In this document: one piece after another, positions 62,426 through 64,000 of the stretch | Layout: each line of letters begins with the position of its first letter | How positions within the stretch are numbered: the first letter of the stretch is position 1 | Assembly (NCBI GenBank): GCA_964017045.1 | Contig: OZ024807.1 | Location: 22,694,597-22,758,596, forward strand | Source of the DNA: Omphiscola glabra | Taxonomy: Eukaryota > Mollusca > Gastropoda > Lymnaeidae | DNA length: 64,000 nucleotides | Direction: 5' to 3' | Notes under the pieces: generated by a model | The model's database searches: none | Told to the model about the DNA's origin: nothing | What the model saw: only the letters and a program-made list of their open reading frames with translations | Translations under genes and position numbers: made by a program

Positions 62426-64000
62426 GGTGGATGATACCAGCCACAACTGTACATTCAGGGATACCTCTTCCCTAGTACTCTGTGGTGGTTGTGTGTGAGA
62501 CCGCTTTTTTGGAGTAAAATCCTATAATAACGCGCCCTATCGACGCGGGCCATGAATTAGTCTTCTGGATTCAGGCCTCAGGAAACTGAACCTTAAATCC
62601 AGCTGCTAAAGTGCGGTTAACTTTACGGCGGCAATACGGCAATCTAGTTACCAGGCTATATTTTAAGGACGATAAAAGAAAAGAAAGGAACAACTTTTTT
62701 AATACTTTCTTTGAGCCAACAGATCTCTTTCAAACGACAAAGAATTCACATCGAGGCATCAAAGTGGATATCAAGTTTGCAATGTTAATATCCATTGTCG
62801 ATAGCCTTATTCGTCTTCACGACAGACGGCGCAAGCATGGGTGGCTCGCGTCATCCAAGGTATTAAGAAAAGCTCTCTTTAAGGGACTCTAAGTTGAATG
62901 TGTTAACTTAAGAGTCGATCTTGAAAAAGAAGCTCCTAACTTTTGCAACGGCATTTATAGTGATTCTATTCATATTGCTTATTGGATAATCACTACAATG
63001 TGATATCTTAATCCAATGATCTTAATATTTTGATGCGTGATAGTATTTCAATAATCGATCACAAGATGGGAGACCGGTGGTGGGGGAGGGTGGTGGAGCT
63101 GGTAGCTGGCTTTTCTAATATGTCGTTCAGTTCGCTGGTAAAAATATCTGCCAGTTCAGTGAGCGATCCATGTGGGGTGACGACAATCAGGCGGGATAAC
63201 TAGTCCTGTATAATAAAAAAAATGGAGGGGGGGGGATTCTAAGTAGGTCGTTGTGCCAACATTGAACATTTATTTCGTCACAACTGGATCATACATTATA
63301 TCATTAGAATGGGCTTGTATATTAAATAACTAAAACATGTAGTATCAAACTTTAAAAGCAAGGCACCACTTTAAAAATACTCAAATATTTATATGTCTAC
63401 TTAAAATGTTACTGTCCTGATCTTCAAAAGTTGTAAAGCTTTAACAAATTATTGCTTTTCCCATCGTCTCCATTAAACATTTCAATTGTAAAATAAAACA
63501 CCAAGAAAAACAGGACGAATTCATCCTTGATCACATATATCATTGTACTGGCAAATATATCTTGCTTTTTTTGGGGTTGCATTCGACAAAAACCTCACAC
63601 ATGTATAAGTAAACTGAAAGCTATTCTCAAACACATTTCTCTAAGGTACTACAATTTATTTTCTCTCTTTTAAAAGGCAACATGTATAATAACATTTCTA
63701 AACATTGAATAACCATCACATTTCAGTTAATATTCCATCAACCGGATGCCTACCATTGCACGCTTGCTTTAAAGGTTTGTGACCAAGTGTACAAAATAAT
63801 TTACTTGTTTTTGAGCCAAGTGCCAGTCTAATTAAGATGAAACCAAACGCTGGGTTAGTCCTCTGGTTGTCCATTTTATTATGCAAGCGTCAAGTATGTG
63901 TTTTTTTTCCTCTCGTGACTTCTATACAGATCATAGGAATTCTTCTGTAACAAAACCTTGTGATTTTCAGATGTCAGTTACAAAATATAGACATACACAC
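62426..64000. other. No gene recognised
   Basis: Contains a plus-strand ORF at 62611-62892 (93 residues, basic, no recognised motif) and a GC-rich patch at 63065-63205. The rest is AT-rich. The ORF has no splice or promoter support. Confidence 0.4.

Noticed and set aside
62611..62892. 93-codon plus-strand ORF
   Set aside because: Basic and repeat-free but with no recognised motif, no upstream exon and no paralogue in the window. Left as unassigned.

Overview
The window is AT-rich, intron-rich eukaryotic DNA. It holds long introns with GT-AG boundaries, large micro- and minisatellites, and relics of Ty3/Gypsy, non-LTR, hAT and Helitron elements. No rRNA, tRNA, CRISPR or bacterial operon structure was found. 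The style of the Gypsy gag, the Helitron termini and the secreted/membrane Ig-like exons suggest a mollusc, probably a hygrophilid (pulmonate-type) gastropod. That is an inference from memory; no database was searched.

The central object is a minus-strand gene, 39640 down to 24597, that I rebuilt exon by exon. Eleven exons join in one open frame of about 683 residues, with the 5' end not found. The exons follow a strict phase code. Three domains are each split into a 1-0 exon plus a 0-1 exon, followed by a 1-1/1-1 domain, two single-exon 1-1 domains and a last exon with a hydrophobic tail. Cysteine/tryptophan spacing and a DxGxYxC-like motif mark several of these as immunoglobulin-like. It looks like an ectodomain-rich secreted or membrane protein. 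A 5'-truncated non-LTR retrotransposon with 10-bp target duplications sits in the first intron.

Layout, left to right: Gypsy gag/protease relic (1-1620, minus); 22-bp and 36-bp minisatellites (1850-2925); segmental duplication copy 1 (about 3340-15010) with a single-exon Ig-like domain (4585-4935, minus); (ATCT)n (15677-15981); Helitron-like element A (16054 to about 21342, minus); the Ig gene (24597-39640, minus); non-LTR relic (41470-42150); 47-bp array (43080-44073); Helitron-like element B (44474-48115, plus); segmental duplication copy 2 (about 48700-59390) with the paralogous Ig exon (49647-50003, minus); Gypsy RT and integrase relics (to 60350); 40-bp and about 120-bp arrays (61191-62425); unassigned DNA.

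The two segmental copies are direct repeats 45 kb apart. They differ by clean transposon insertions: an 8-bp-TSD hAT MITE only in copy 1, and a non-LTR fragment and a long-TIR MITE only in copy 2. Within them lies an inverted, decayed copy of the middle of the Ig gene. In copy 1 this still carries a recognisable exon with both splice sites but a frameshift and stop. The two paralogous Ig exons keep their frame, cysteines and tryptophan yet differ mostly by amino-acid-changing substitutions in my hand alignment. Together this describes a young, rearranging cluster of Ig-like surface or secreted protein genes, possibly immune-related, bracketed by inverted Helitrons.
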